DNA from: Cyprinodon diabolis
Lineage: Eukaryota > Chordata > Actinopteri > Cyprinodontiformes > Cyprinodontidae
Assembly: GCA_030533445.1 (NCBI GenBank)
Contig: CM060080.1
Span: 18,119,377-18,183,376 of the forward strand
Reading direction: 5' to 3'
Length of the DNA: 64,000 nucleotides
The first letter of the stretch is position 1, and each line of letters begins with the position of its first letter. The notes under the pieces are model-generated. The model was given only the letters and a program-made list of their open reading frames with translations. It ran no database searches and was not told where the DNA came from. Of the stretch, positions 39,504 through 53,329 are shown piece by piece. The translations under genes were made by a program, and so were the position numbers.

Positions 39504-39513
39504 ACCGGAAGTG
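39504..39513. promoter_or_regulatory. ETS-type motif, psma6 promoter
   Basis: ACCGGAAGTG, a strong ETS/GABP consensus, 100-110 bp upstream of the psma6 start codon, as is common in TATA-less housekeeping promoters. The same decamer recurs at the ppp2r3c/prorp promoter. Confidence 0.5.
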
Positions 39514-39519
39514 AAAGGC

Positions 39520-40790
39520 CGATAAATTCCATATCCGGGTCAAATCGGTCAGAGTTGTATTTTTTTTTTTTTTTAAGAATTTGTGTTTTCAGTACTGTAA
39601 AAGTAAAAACTACAGATTTAACAGCTGTTGTCTCTGAGTAGAAGCCTCTTATGGGAAAAAAAAAATGTAATACTCATGGATAGACATTGTTTCTGAATAT
39701 ATTTAAACTGGTGCTATACAAGCTAGTCCGAATAGTTTTTATAAAACTACAGTTATTATGAGCTACAACGGAGATTCAACAAATGTGTTAAGTTCAACAA
39801 TACAAGTATCTTATAATTATTACAGTAAAATCATCTGGTATTTAGTTGTTTTCTGTCGCAAATTTGATTCAGCAAGACAGCAAAAATCAAGAAATTAAAA
39901 TCTGTGAAAATATTTGCAGCACAACAGGGAAGATAGCCTCAAGCTTTTCTTATTCTGTGCAAAGTTCCTTTGGACACTGCAAAAAAAAAAATAAAATCTA
40001 TAGAAGTCATTTTTTCTCCCTCAAAATAATTGCATTTTTCTTGAACTTAGGAGGTTGGCGAGACAATTTGACAATGGATCAAGACATTTTACATTTAAAA
40101 TAAACAAAAAACAATTGCATTGCCTTATTTCAAGTGCATATTATCAAAATATCTTATTTTAAGAGTAAAAATACTCATTCCATTGGTAGATCGTGTTTTT
40201 ACCTATTGAAATAAAGATTAATACACTTAAAGACATTTTTTACATATTTCTAGATAATTTTTAGGTAGAGATACCTGCTGATCTTTAAATTCAAATTAAT
40301 TTCATTTTGTCCTAAAGGCTGGATATTTTGTCCCCAGGTAAATGTAAACTAAGATCCCCCACATAAGACTTTTAAAACCTTGGTCCAAAGTAAAGCTATG
40401 TTGTCTTTGTTGTCCTAACTGGAAACAAAAAAAAACACTGTATCATCAGCATAGAGTAGCATATACATCTGGAACCATAACCAGTTCTCCTACAAGGCAG
40501 ATCTATACTAAAAAGTTTCCACAACTGAGCCTTGCAATACACCTGTATTCATTTTTAGAACATTTCTTTTCTTTCTTTTTTTTTCTTATACTTCTAAGTA
40601 TATCGAAGTATCATTTTTGTTTTTTAGAAATCTAAAAATACTACTGCATCAACTTTACCCCAATAAAGAGATGACGAGTAAAAAGACTTTACAGGACATG
40701 ACCGCTAAAATCAATTTTCATGTTTTTAAGTAAAATTTGAACAGCAGAAGTTTAATAACACAATTTACACAAACTGAGTAAAGTTTTATT
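39520..40790. other. prorp-psma6 intergenic region
   Basis: No gene seen. Both flanking genes are on the minus strand, prorp upstream of psma6. The prorp 3'UTR probably ends near the minus-strand AATAAA at 40785-40790. Repeat-like A-rich blocks lie at 39970-40110 and 40120-40260 (CTTATTTCAAGTGCATATTA). Confidence 0.5.
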
Positions 40791-40838
40791 CACAAGTCCA
40801 CATTCATATTCACAAATGTTCAAATAAAATATTTTTGT

Positions 40839-42084
40839 TCATTTGTTTTTTGTTAAACACAGCCACTGCTGTGGTACTTCATAAGTGCTTCTGTCCTCGG
40901 TGTCATCGTAGGGAATGTGCCAGCTGTCTGCTGTAGACTGGACAATGGTGTCAAAGGAGGGAATACTCTAAACAAATGCAAAGAGGAAATCAGTCTCAAT
41001 AATAAATACATTATTTTATTTTTCATTGCAACTTTGTACATTAGCCATTTCCTTTTGATTGATATACATATAAAAAAGGAACAAGTATCAACACGGGCTC
41101 TTTTAATTATTTTACAGTATGTGCTGATAAGAAATCCACCCAACTTTTAACCTTCACAACTTTACGTTTTTTCCAGGGGTTGTTACCTCACATCTGCTCA
41201 CCTGAAACCTTACCCTCCTGCTGGGTGCCACATAGCCAACCACCACTAGCTGATGGCCTCTCTGCCACTTGAAGAAGAGCCGCCTAGTTGCCCCCCCAGG
41301 CAGGCAGGCCTTATGGTCCCTCATCAGGTCCCTGCTCACAAACCGGCAATGGTTTCCAGAGTGCAAAGTCGCATACAGCAGGAATGGGTCATCCTCAGAT
41401 CTAACAAAAAGGTACAAATTAATGCAATGTAAACCAGCAGGAAATACAGAAAAACAGGCTGAGTTTTACATACAGTTTTGGGCTAATTAGGAATTTAATT
41501 AGGAATTTGACTTATTTTGCTTATTTTAATTGTAAAATTAGAGTCTACATTTTCAACTTCTTTCATGTAGCTTTAATAAGATTATGTATTTCTATTTTGC
41601 ATAGCTTCTGGGCCAACATAGATGAGAGAATGGTGCTTTCTATTACATTCAAAGCTACCCCTCAATTTCAAAGGCCTGGTCCAAATCAAAGCTTAATCAG
41701 AGTAAGTTTAATAATATTTTTTTTTCTTTTATATTTTTGCATTCTCACATGTTATCTGTAAAGAAACAATGGGCTTTCTGCTGGATGAGGCTCATGTTGT
41801 GTCTATCCCAGGACCTTGAAGGCCTCAACATGTGTTTTCTCCCCAGCACCAGGATGTTGAGGCCCTGACGCTCAAGCTCCGATACCACTGTCAACAACTG
41901 CAACGACACATGAGAGCCTTAAATCAGCACCAATTTGAACAAATCTTTACTATTTAGAGATAGAAAATCCAAAGTGATTCAGAAGCAGTTAAACAATATC
42001 ATCCAAACTGGCTAAAAGAGTCCCATAAAATGGCTGTAAAAAGCATGAAAATAAAGTAATTTAACTGCATAAAAAAAAAAAATT

Positions 42085-42144
<60 letters not shown>

Positions 42145-45100
42145 GTTCATTTTAAGAAGCCGCTCAGCAGAGCTCGAGCCTTTCGACTACTCTCAAACAG
42201 TAACACAAAAATAACCCTTCATGAATCAGAGCTTTAAAATTTCAATATCTTTACCTAGCTTTGTTTAGTGACGCCAGCATTCAGCAGAATTCAGCCAATA
42301 TTTACATTTTTCATTGGTACAGCTCATTTCTGATTGATTTCACGCAGTCATTTGAATAAAAACTCCTGCCTTTGGTCCTAATGTAAATTTCTGTAGCTTT
42401 AATTCCCTTCCTTCATTTTCGGTTTCCCAAAAGCTGCAGCAAGATGACTAGATAGGTACACTATCTTATCTGTCTGTACTTTCCTGCCCTGGTGCTACAT
42501 AATGTATATGAAGACTGTCACACAGAGTAGCAGAGAGAGACAGACACATGTGGGCAGTCAGACAAGTAGGTTTGGTAGATTTAAAATCAGGTATGGGACG
42601 GTTTTAGCACACATCTAAGATTGAGGCAGTGCAGGGTTATTCATTGTGAAAGTGGCAGAAAACCCCCATTGAAGGGAGGGAAAAAAGTCACTAAAATCTA
42701 CACTGTAAAACTAAGCTTGTGCACCTGAGAAACAGGAACATATAAAACAGATCCTGTAACGATTTTAGAATTTAAGGGCATTCTAAAATTAGGAATCTGT
42801 TTGGATTCTCACCGTCTCTGACTGCTTGCTTTTGTCCTTGTTGGTATTTGCAACGTTCAGCCCATCTATGACCACATCAAAAGCTGGCTTCCTCTTCACA
42901 AACACTTTAAAGCGCTCCAACTCCTGAACAGAGCCAAAAATAGACCCAAAGCAAAGAGATATGAGGCGTGTTCTGAGACTGAAAAAGGAGGTTTAAAAAA
43001 AACATAGCCTAGAATAGTGTTTTAGTGCAAGAAATCAGTTATTTTTTCAATGCAGCTTAAGCTTCAAAAGCCTTAAGAGAAATGTAAATGTAGGTGTTAT
43101 CTGATAGACAATAGGGATGCAAAAAAAGGCAAGAAAAAAACCCTAGAATAGACCACAAAATTAATGTAAGCTATAAAAATCAATTTTCTGAAACCAGAGA
43201 GGTTAGTTAAATATTAATTTTGGCATAAAAATATGATTAGAATGGTAGCACTGAGGTTAGCAGCATTCCTACCACTTTGCAAGGTTAACTACTTTTTAGT
43301 TTAAAATGTCTGGACAATATTAATATTCCAAATTAGGTTTGGTTAATTTATTTAGCATTCATAGGCCCCACAGTAAACTATATTTTAAGTTTAATAGAGC
43401 ATCACTGTTGTAATATATAGCAAGAAAAGATGGTTACATAAAACTATAAATTCCTTGTTTCAGCTCAGACAGGGTTACCAAAATTCTTAACGTGTTGAAA
43501 GTTGAAATATTAATAGAGATTTTTGAGAGAATTAAAGCCAGAAATATGCATACAGATGTCTTTGAATAGGGAAAACCATGTATAGACATGTAAGCCATCA
43601 GTAGCTTTGTAAGCTACTGATAAGTTAAAAGCAACACTGCAAAGATAAAGTAATCAAAGGGTTAAACCAAAATGTCAGAAGGAGAATTGTGAACCAAAGG
43701 ACTGTTTTATACTTGCATCCAATTTTTAAATGTCTGAAGGCACAATTTTTATCTGTTCCACCTATTTTAAGCATATTTATGCCTTAGGAATTTAACATAA
43801 ATCATGATTAGGAGGTAGACTGGTTCTCTGTGTTCTATGTAGAGATGCTGGCTTCAGCTGGGCAGAATATGATATAGCGTGAAATAAGTTCTCTATTTAG
43901 CCACTCAGCAAGGAAGACGCCAATTATCCAAAGGCAATTTTAAAAAGCAGAAATACAGTTTGCAAATTATCCCAGGGACAAAAATCTTAATTTTAATTTA
44001 ATACATGCCAGACATGTGATGAAACTAAAATGAAAGAGTTTGACCATAATGGCCACTTTGGGATTTGTACGAAAAAGGGGGATGCTCTAGCAGTGAGAAA
44101 ATAAAATGTCCAAGGAAAAAAAACTCATTCATGTTTTTATCTTTAGTAGAATTGATTACTGCAACTGTGTCTTCATAGATTTGCCTAAAAACTCCATCAG
44201 ACTGCGGCAGGTGATCCAAAACGCTGCTGCCCATGTTCTCACTATGACAAAGAAAGTAGAGCACATCAGCCCGGTTCTGAAGTCCTTCCACTGGCTCCCT
44301 GTAGCTCAGAGAACAGACTTTAAAATCCTTCTGTTTGTCTATAAATCACTGAATGGATCAGGACCTCAATACATAACAGATTTATTGTCAGTGTATCGAC
44401 CTCCCGGACCGCTCAGGTCTTCTAGATCCAGGCTACTCTGTACACCCAGAACTAGAATCAAACATGAAGAAGCAGCATTTCGTTCCTATGCTCCACCTAT
44501 CTCGAACAAACTCCCAGACGACTGTTAAAGTGCTGAAAGCCTGAGTTTAAGTTAAAGTTTCAAAACCCATTTGTTTAGAGCTGCCTTTGACTGTTAAATA
44601 TTAACTGCTAACTGAGGCATCGTTAGTTTAAGCTGTTTTAATAATTTTTTTGCTACCTGCATGTACATGTTTTTATTTGCTTAGCCTCAGTTTTTAATAC
44701 TTCTATTTTATCGTCTAATTCATGTAAAGCACTGTGAATTAGCTATGTTGGGTTTTACAAATTAACTTGCCTTCCCTTGCATTTAAGGTCTGGTAGGTCA
44801 TTAAACTGTGTATTTTTGAATTGATCTCTGGTCAAAAATGTTATTTAATACAACTACCCACCAGATTCTACACTGACTTGCTAAATCTTTTGAGTCTTAG
44901 GACCCATCTTTACTATAAGAAAATCTTTATTTGATCTTTATTTTTCTGCAGAATTATTTTTAAACCCAGTAATAAAAAACTGAACCACAATCAGGAAAAG
45001 GGTTCATCATAGATAACTAAATAAGTAAGATTACCAGTCACTGCTTAAAAAGAGGACTTGGAGGAAAAAGTTATGCTTGATTTGACTTTTTTCCATCTCT

Positions 45101-47839
45101 CATAATGTAATTAATTATTTGTACCAACTAAAGCTTTAGAATCAGTGTTTTGGCCTGGCAAAGTGGTGTTTTGTCAGGTATAGGTTGGTAACGTGGATGT
45201 TTAGCAGAGATAACCAGATGAAGGAGAAACAGGAAGAACCCAGAACACCCCTATAATATTTCCTCTGCAGTTAAAAACCCTGAGCTCTTGAATCGTTTAG
45301 AATAAACTGCCAAAGAAAAAAATAACCTTTTATGAACATGAACAAATTCTTAAAGGGGCGCTATGTTCTATACATTTATGAAGTTTATTTAATATGTAAC
45401 CCCCTGGAACATTACTTAATTTATCTGAATCTTTCTTCTCCACTTCACTCTGCATTATTAATTATTCACAGCACAACATGTGATAAAAATGTGCGTCTAA
45501 ATGAGCTTTTCCGATAACTCAAATGATTTACTGACAGATTTTCTCTCTGAATAGATTAGGGGTTTTTTTGTTTCTTTTTTACTGTCTTTCGTTTTATTTC
45601 TTTTTTTTTGCCGATGGCTATGTTTACTATCCAAAGCAAAAAGCTTGAACTGCAGCAGCAGAAATCGAGTGGTATAGCGAGAAGGGAACTGAAAACATGC
45701 AGAGAAAGACGGTAAAGTTATCCAACAGCAATAGCTTCAAGGGTTTGTTCATTCATTTACTCCAGAAATGAATCTGGATTCCACCTGCAGGATCACTCGT
45801 CCGTTGATCGGAAAAATCACTCATAATATTACAAAGACATGCAGTCATGTTTAAGATCATTTATGCACTTCTGTGCAAGGTTAGGAAAAATGCATCTGGT
45901 TTTCTTGTCGATGTCTCTAATGTTTCTCTGCAGCTTCGTACCATTGCAGGAAAGTTACACCAAAGCTCAGAATAGAGCTCCAGCATGACAACGTTCTCGG
46001 TGCTTTCACTTTTAGATAGCAGCGATATGGAAATAGGGCTTCTGTGAATTCCCCTGGACCTGAAACTTGAAAATGTTTGCACAGTATCATTGACATTCAG
46101 TCCCAAACGATGCCCTAAAAATGCAAAAAAAAACTTTTTGGTTGTGAAATGTGGAAAAAAACAACTTTTGGAGTTGGCTTTTGAGTTTAGCGGCTCTGTG
46201 TTTTTTTTTAATAGTCAATTTAAATAATACCAACTGCTGCTAAAGAGGTGCTGCCAGTTGAAATAACATTGTAGGTTGGAGTGACCACAAAGGTCGGGGG
46301 TTTGAGCCTTAAGACTGTTACTGTCCCACTGAGGGACGATAAGTTCTAAAAGGAAGAAGTTTTAGATTTTATTTTATTTAGTAACCACTGCTTATTTTAC
46401 AATAACATATAATTCAAAGTTTACAAACTTAGAACCAAAACTGAAATGATTAAGTTAAATTTCTAAGCCAAACATTTTGTGGAAGTTTGTTGCCTTAAAA
46501 TTCAGATTTTTGCAAACCTTTCCTATTTTTATTTTGAGTTTTTGTACAGTGAATATGCTTAGCTTTACCAGTGAGTGTTTGCTCACTGGATGCTGAGACA
46601 AAGACTATCATTGAAGGAAAAGAGTAAAAGAAAAGCCTAGAGCAAACAAAGAAGGAAGAGAAAGATAGAAACAAAGTCCAGTGTAATTATCCAGGGACTT
46701 TCCAAAGCTGATATCTGAGACCGGCTCATTGTGCTGATGTGGATAATACTGCTGCTTAAAACACACACTCCTACATCCGTATACACAGGCTTCAGCTTAC
46801 ATTACCATTAAAGTGCACTGTTATGACAGTTTTCTAAAAAAACAAACGGCACCAGTGACTCAGAGCTGCAGAATATACATTTTAGCTGATTGAGGCTCTG
46901 CTCTTATTCTAACATAGGACAAACTTACATTATTAGTCAACAGAAAGGGAACATCCTGGTTAAAATTTGTTTTAATAATGTTGCATTTCATGCAAGAATC
47001 AGCCTTTTTACACTCTGCCATCAATCTTCATGTTCCTTCCTTTAGTGAGTTTCAGCTCGTAGATGCTGTATTCAGATTTTTTTTTGTTTTTCTTGCATCA
47101 AACATGCATTTTAGAATGATGTCAGAACAGTTTTAAAAATTATTTGTTGGACGGTAACACATTGTTGGGCGACTAAAAACGTTTTTTTTATAAAACATAG
47201 CCAGCCATTGGCCTTTGTTGAGTTTCTTTGATAGAAAACCTTCTGTCTCCCCACCCTACCTTACAACAGAGAAACAAAGAGTATGCCACATTGTTTAGGC
47301 CTTAACCTGATACTTGATGAACACCTTTCTTCAGTTGGCGTGACTTTCATGCCATTTTTTTTTTTTTTTTGCCTCTTTTAATGATCACCGTTTTCATTGT
47401 GTTTCTATAAATTCCTAATTTACTCAAAACTCTCTATACCTTTCTTCTGAAGGATATAAAATATTTCGACAAGCAGATCCCAGTTTCTTTCTAGGGTCTT
47501 TGTGCAGCAAGATGCGACTAAACGAAAGCTGAACAAATGAGGGATGCTTCAAATGATCATAGGTGTGCACTCAGTTCTAATCTGAGCATTTATCTGGCGT
47601 CTCTCATTTTATCTCACTAAAACCCGACCTTTTAACAGGAATGTGAGGACTTTTAATGGCAGTTTTCATTTCAGATTCTTCCTGTGCATGTTCTTCCTCT
47701 TCTTCATTCATTGAAAGTAAATTACTGAAAAACTCCAGTACTAAGAACAGCTTCACAATGATGTTTTCGCTGTACCATTGCAGTGTATTCGGAAAGGATT
47801 TAATCTGAATGACTCACACTTTGAATATGCTGAGCTTTC

Positions 47840-47882
<43 letters not shown>

Positions 47883-49930
47883 TTATTTCTCGTGGACTCA
47901 TGAATGTCAGTCCTATTTTGTAATCATGCAAACTATATAATTTTCATTTTATGTAAATGTTTTTGCTCTACTCGCCTAATTTTCCAATGAATTTCCACTA
48001 AAAGGAAGCGTAATACAAACCGATATATTTTTTTTTTTTGCTGTAACCTGGTATGATAACATGCATGCCCTCAAGGAAGGATGTTAGAAACCAAGAAAGG
48101 GAAATTTTGTTTAATTTATGCTTGTTAACCAGCAACGTTGGTCTAAAAACAATATACATTTGTTTTTGTTTTTTTATTAAACCTTTGAAATAAAAAAAAA
48201 TAGAAAATAATCAAATTTTTTTATCCAGTTTTATGGTTAAACCAGGAGTTTTTAAGGAACATCCTCTTTTTAACCTTCATCTATAATGCTAGTTCTAAAT
48301 TAAATAATTATTAAAGAAAATAATGTCATGCAGATTTTTTTTTGTTTAAATCTTAAGCTGTCCTGACTCCTAACTTCTAATAATAGAAAATACCTTTATT
48401 GTCCCACGATGAGGAAATTCTGGTGTTTACAGCAGCAAAAAGATTATAGAAACTATTGGGTAAATCCTCACTTAAAATGTTTAGAATTTTAAAGACCTGA
48501 TTTTAACTTTTGCAAAATGCTGAGGTTTTAAAGTTAGAAGCGACCAATTACAGTTACTTAAGACAGAAAAAAAACATTATTTGCCTCATGCTAATCTAAA
48601 AGGCTACTGATAAAGGATATATATTCGATTTGTAACGCTGATATAAAAATTATGTCCTGTACTTCCAGGGATATGTTTTTTTGTTGCCAATTCCATCACG
48701 CTTAATCCTCAAAATAAAAAGCTGTTTTTTTTCTTTTCCAATTTTAAAAAGTAAAACAACATTGTAAAAAGCCCATGTTATTCAGCGACCTCCTGCTGTC
48801 TGACCTCTCAGGTTTATTTTATGCAACATAGGATAAAATGTGGTGTATATCAGTTTAATCAATTTAACTGTTATTCATGGCTACTCACTATATCTTCAAG
48901 CATTTCCATCATACGCATAGAATCTGTTTTTTTATATTTATAAAAAAAAGCTGTTTTAAACCTAAAGCTTCGAGGTTGGGTCCAGCAATGGAGCTTCTTG
49001 TCTTCGGTACCTTGAGCCAAATATGAAAGTGAAACCCAGCACAGAAAAAGAGGTAAAGAGGTAAATGCCAACTTTAGGTGTTAAACTGTCTGTTGTATGT
49101 GTGTCAATGATGCCCTCTAGCAGACGCATGAGACATCTGACAGTTTTTTGTTTTTTTTGGCATGGCTCTTTGATCTAGATGGATTTGATTTTGCAGTGGT
49201 AGCTGTACATCTCCACATTTCCCAGACTGCGCCACCTGCTGTCCTGAGGTCCATAGTCCATTGCTGCAGGACTGTAGTGTAGCCTTTTTGAAAAAGTGCT
49301 TACTTCTACTTGCAAGCATAGACCTGCGCATAGCTGGAAGTTTCTCTTTCCATTTTTATGATACAAAACCTACTTGAAACATAAATAGAGGCTGTTGTTG
49401 AGAAAAAAATAGTCTCTTAGTCTTGTTAAATGTAAATTGACCAAAACTGAGCGTCCCTGCTATTTTGTTAAATTGCAGTTATATTGCAAATCCAATTAAC
49501 TGCCCAGCCCAAACAATACCATTAAAAATCTGTAGAGTATTAATTAAACCTTAATGAAACAATCAGAGACTGTGGGGAACATAGATCTGTCTCCAGATCA
49601 TAGAAGGAAGAATCGTTTAGCCTACAGGGTATGTAATCTGTAGAAACAGAATAGTTAAGCAAAGGTAGGTAAAAAAAAAAGGTCTGTGTAAGATACTCAA
49701 AAAATTTATAACATAATGTTACACAAAAATGTATTACATCACCTGTTTATGTATTTAAATACCCTGTTTTGTGTTAAAGCGTACCTCAGGAGTGGTCTTG
49801 TTGAATACATCTTGCCCCTGAATGATATCAGCCATGACTCTGTCCTTTAGTTCCTGATACTCCTCGGCACTCAGCTGGATAGACTCCAGTTCTGACCCAC
49901 AACGACTGCACAAACCTCTGAAAAAAAAAA

Positions 49931-49969
<39 letters not shown>

Positions 49970-50719
49970 TACCGTTCAAAAGTTTGGAGTCACATTGAAA
50001 TGTCCTTATTTTTGAAGGAAAAGCACTGTACTTTTCAATACAGATAAGAAATTGAAGATTTCCTACAACGGTGTGTACTACTCCCTTCAGAGGACAGCAC
50101 AAACAGGCTCTAAACAGAGTAGAAAAAGAAGTGGGAGGCCGCGTTGCACAACTGAGCAAGAAGATAAGTATATTAGAGTCCCTAGTTTGAGAAACAGACG
50201 CCTCACAGGTCCCCAACTGGCATCTTCATTAAATAGTACCCGCATTAGCCTGTTTGTGCTGTTGTCTGAAGGGAGTAGTACACAACGTTGTAGGAAATCT
50301 TCAATTTCTTAGCAATTTCTTGCATGGAATAGCCTTCATTTCTAAGAACAAGAATAGATGCTCCAGAAACTCAATATGCTCAAAGAAAGGTCAGTTTTGT
50401 AGCTTCTGTAACGAGCTAAACTGTTTTCAGATGTGTGAAGATGATTGCACAAGGGTTTTCTAATCACCAATTAGCCTTCTGAGCCAAAGAGCAAACAAAT
50501 TGTACCATTAGAACACTAGAGTGATAGTTGCTGGAAATGGGCCTCTATACACCTATGTAGATATTGCACCAAAAACCAGACATTTACCACATTAGCAATG
50601 TATAGAGTGTATTTCTTTAAAGTTAAGACTAGTTAAAAGTTATCTTCATTGAAAAGTACAGTGCTTTTCCTTCAAAAATAAGGAAATTTCAATGTGACCG
50701 CAAAGTTTTCAACGGTAGA

Positions 50720-50813
<94 letters not shown>

Positions 50814-52454
50814 AACAAATTGTAGAGGACATAAAAAACAAGTAAATACTATCTATACTTTGGAGTAACACTGCTCCAGTCTGCTGTCCATTTCTCATCG
50901 TTAAGGCTGAAAAAACAGAAACAAAAATATAAACAGAGAAGAAAAGTCGCGATAAAACTTTAATGGAGCTTCAATGCAGCTTTTCTGTACCTCTCAAACC
51001 ATTTCTTTATCCTGTTTGCGACAGTCTGCTGAGGATAGATCTGGTTGTTCCTCATGTACATCAGGATTCCCAGCAGCTTCTCATGCTGCTCTGACTCACT
51101 CATGACTGCCATTTCTTTTTCCCCCTCGCTCTGCTTGACCCCAGTAAAAAGAACATCCCAGGTCTCCTGATGAGGACTCAATCCCTTTTCAATTAATTCA
51201 TCGTACAGACCCCAGGCAGTTGTTGCATCCCTGTGATGAACTGACGCCGCAATAATATCACCATAATTCCGTGGTGACGGTGTGAAAACCTTGAAAAATA
51301 AAAGTTAAACATCAATTAGGGAAGAATCCGTGCCATGTATTCTCCTTAACAACCATGTACTTCTTCACCTTCTTGACCTCTTGCAGGATCTCTATGGCTT
51401 CCTTCCACCTTGCAGTCCGGCTGAAGGACTTTATAAAAAGGCTTGAGGCCCCCGTGTCCAGGGACGGGAAACTTCCACGCATGATTCTGTAGACGTCAAA
51501 CACCTCATCGTCGTGGCCACCGCTCTCACACAGTTTCAGGTAGCGTAGCAGCAGCTCATAGGACAGCGTGCCCACTTCCACCGCCACAAAGCTCAGCAAG
51601 GACCTAAGAGAGAGAAGAACTTTGCTTTGTTAATATGTTTACTACAAACACCAAAATAATTCTGTTTGAGAAAAGGACTAAATTGTCTTACTTTGCGATG
51701 TTCAGCTCAGATCCAGAAGCAATCAAAGTGCTCATCATCCGGATGTCAAAACGTTCTGGGTTTCCAAAAGATTCCTTCAGTTTCTTCCACTCAGCAGGAG
51801 GCAGAGGCCGTTCAGGAGCCTGAAGCTTTCCTATGATATAAAGCATTTTTGTCATATTTTGTGCAGCCCTAATGGACAGCTATTGTTAGGTCATTCCACA
51901 ACATTACAGTAACCACATCATCCAGTTTGGTGCAGGCTAAAGGTATTTGCATTAAACTCTTGTTCAAAAAAAAGATAAACCTTTCTTGAGTTGTGAAGAT
52001 ATATCTCTAAAATGGATTTTCCCACTGTAGGTATTTGGATTTCTTCTCCACATTCAAAAACCTTCCTACCTGTTCTTGTAGCTGTCCTGCATCCATCCTC
52101 CCCTCCCTGTTGCTCCTCTTCCTCAGAGACTGGTGGTGCTTTCTTCCTCATCAGTTCTGCTGTCCTCTTTGCCGTCCCGGCGGCAAAAACAGATTTGGGG
52201 TAGGAGTTCTGCCACAGCTTTTTGGAGTTACTACTTGTTCCATTCTCTGTGACATGCCTATTATTTATGTTTGCTATTCTAGTCTGTCCTGTACTGTTTC
52301 TGTCCACTTGTCTTCCCCCAAGGTTTGGTTTAATATCCTTTGTGCATAAAAAACGTGCTGTTGAAGTCAGCTGAGGTGACATGAAACAGATTCTGACTTT
52401 TAATAAAAAGACAGAACCCATGTTTGGATGTGTAAATCTAAAAAATATCCCCAT
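40839..52454 (-). CDS. prorp: prorp, mitochondrial protein-only RNase P nuclease
   Basis: Cleaves the 5' leader of mitochondrial tRNA precursors, with TRMT10C and HSD17B10. Ten coding exons join in phase: 52070-52454, 51692-51830, 51369-51603, 50991-51289, 50859-50906, 49785-49917, 42813-42923, 41749-41897, 41202-41400 and 40839-40967. They give 608 residues (human 583). The N-terminus ([18 protein letters not shown]...) is Arg-rich and acid-poor, as in mitochondrial presequences; the ATG at 52421 is an alternative start. The middle is PPR-like helical repeats. LCSRC is half of the zinc site. The NYN nuclease follows: FDVVIDGLN (metal Asp), [28 protein letters not shown] and RDLMRDH. It ends [13 protein letters not shown]. 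The 6.9-kb intron (42924-49784) holds an L2 fragment. The ATG is 0.9 kb from, and divergent to, ppp2r3c. Confidence 0.94.
42084..42142. repeat. (TA)n microsatellite in prorp intron
   Basis: TA dinucleotide run with one TTTA interruption, after an A-run. Confidence 0.9.
44100..44770 (+). mobile_element. L2-type LINE fragment (reverse transcriptase C-terminus)
   Basis: A 140-codon frame reads [20 protein letters not shown], then [48 protein letters not shown] and a Ser/Arg-rich end. This is the conserved tail of L2/Maui-type non-LTR retrotransposon reverse transcriptase (IQNAAAR...LHWLPV..R..FK). It ends in a premature TAA at 44526-44528. The 3' region has the L2-like block AAGCACTGTGAATTAGCTAT. 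It is 5'-truncated and antisense to prorp. Confidence 0.88.
47843..47881. repeat. (AT)n microsatellite
   Basis: Perfect AT dinucleotide run in the large prorp intron. Confidence 0.9.
49933..50807. mobile_element. Tc1-derived foldback element between two (TA)n tracts
   Basis: A defective Tc1/mariner element of about 750 bp at 49969-50718. The inverted terminal repeats begin CTACCGTTCAAAAGTTTGG and match for about 70 bp. A piece of transposase DNA-binding domain survives on the plus strand ([34 protein letters not shown]), then stops. Segments 50048-50111 and 50248-50309 are near-perfect inverse copies, so an internal rearrangement has replaced the catalytic part. The element is bounded by TA runs on both sides (49933-49968 and 50721-50807), likely expanded from the TA target. 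It sits in a prorp intron. Confidence 0.88.
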
Positions 52455-53329
52455 GTACCTGAAGCGACAAAAGTCTTTGACAAATATTAGTATTTGTACT
52501 ATATAATGAGCCTATTAGTGTACAAGTATTTTCTACACAAGAATTGTGCATTCTGTAGGGATCATTGCTTAGCAAAATAGCCTGCCTGTTGCAAACCGAC
52601 TTCACAGCTTACAAATACCGTGGACAGCTTAAACTAGAGTCAAAGATGTTTTAGAAATAACTATTTATTTATAAATATAACTCACAACAAAGAAAAAAAT
52701 GTCCAAAAGTTGAAACAGTTCAAGCTGTGCTCAACTAAAGGCATGATTTCCAGGACGCATAATGTTGAGGTCATCAAGAAAAGACGGGCTTCTAATGCTG
52801 CATTCAGGGTACCTCGGAAAAAGATTTAATTAAATCAACTTCAAGAATTTGTTCAAGGAATATCTCTTGAAAATTATAAATGTTAACTCTGAAACGTTTT
52901 ATTTGTTGAGAAGTATAAACTAGAGAGTGAAATGTCTAAAATGTGTGGAACAGTTGAAAGTGTCGGCATTTTTCAGAATAAGAAGCTGGAAATTCCATAA
53001 AAATTAGATTGAACACAAACCACACTTTGGGGGTATTTTCATAATAACAGCAACGATGCAAGAAAATAGTATTTAATACGAAATAAGTACAAAAAATAAT
53101 CAATAAACATTTATTAACCTATTTATAATTATTTACAAATCTACAACTTGTTAATATAAACCTTTTGATGGACTTCACAGACATCCTACTTTTATTATGA
53201 AAGTAAAAGAATTTCACCGGAAGTGACGGTTGAAACCAGTTTTGTTTTGTCTTTGCGTATTTCTCTAGCTAGTAGCATTTACTGTTTTCATAAAAAAAAA
53301 ACGGATTTAGTTTAATTTTATCGGCCAGA
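52455..53329. promoter_or_regulatory. divergent prorp / ppp2r3c promoter region
   Basis: 875 bp between head-to-head start codons. At 53216-53228 it has ACCGGAAGTGACG, an ETS site fused to a CRE-like half-site, about 100 bp before the ppp2r3c ATG. No clear TATA box was seen. A noncoding first exon of prorp may lie here; the gcttcag/GTAC just before the 52454 ATG could be its acceptor. Confidence 0.5.

Larger units (their letters stand above)
42924..49784 (-). other. prorp large intron
   Basis: No other gene supported. Contains the L2-like LINE fragment at 44100-44770, a (TA)n tract at 47843-47881 and several T-runs. Short ORFs on either strand match nothing known. Confidence 0.6.
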
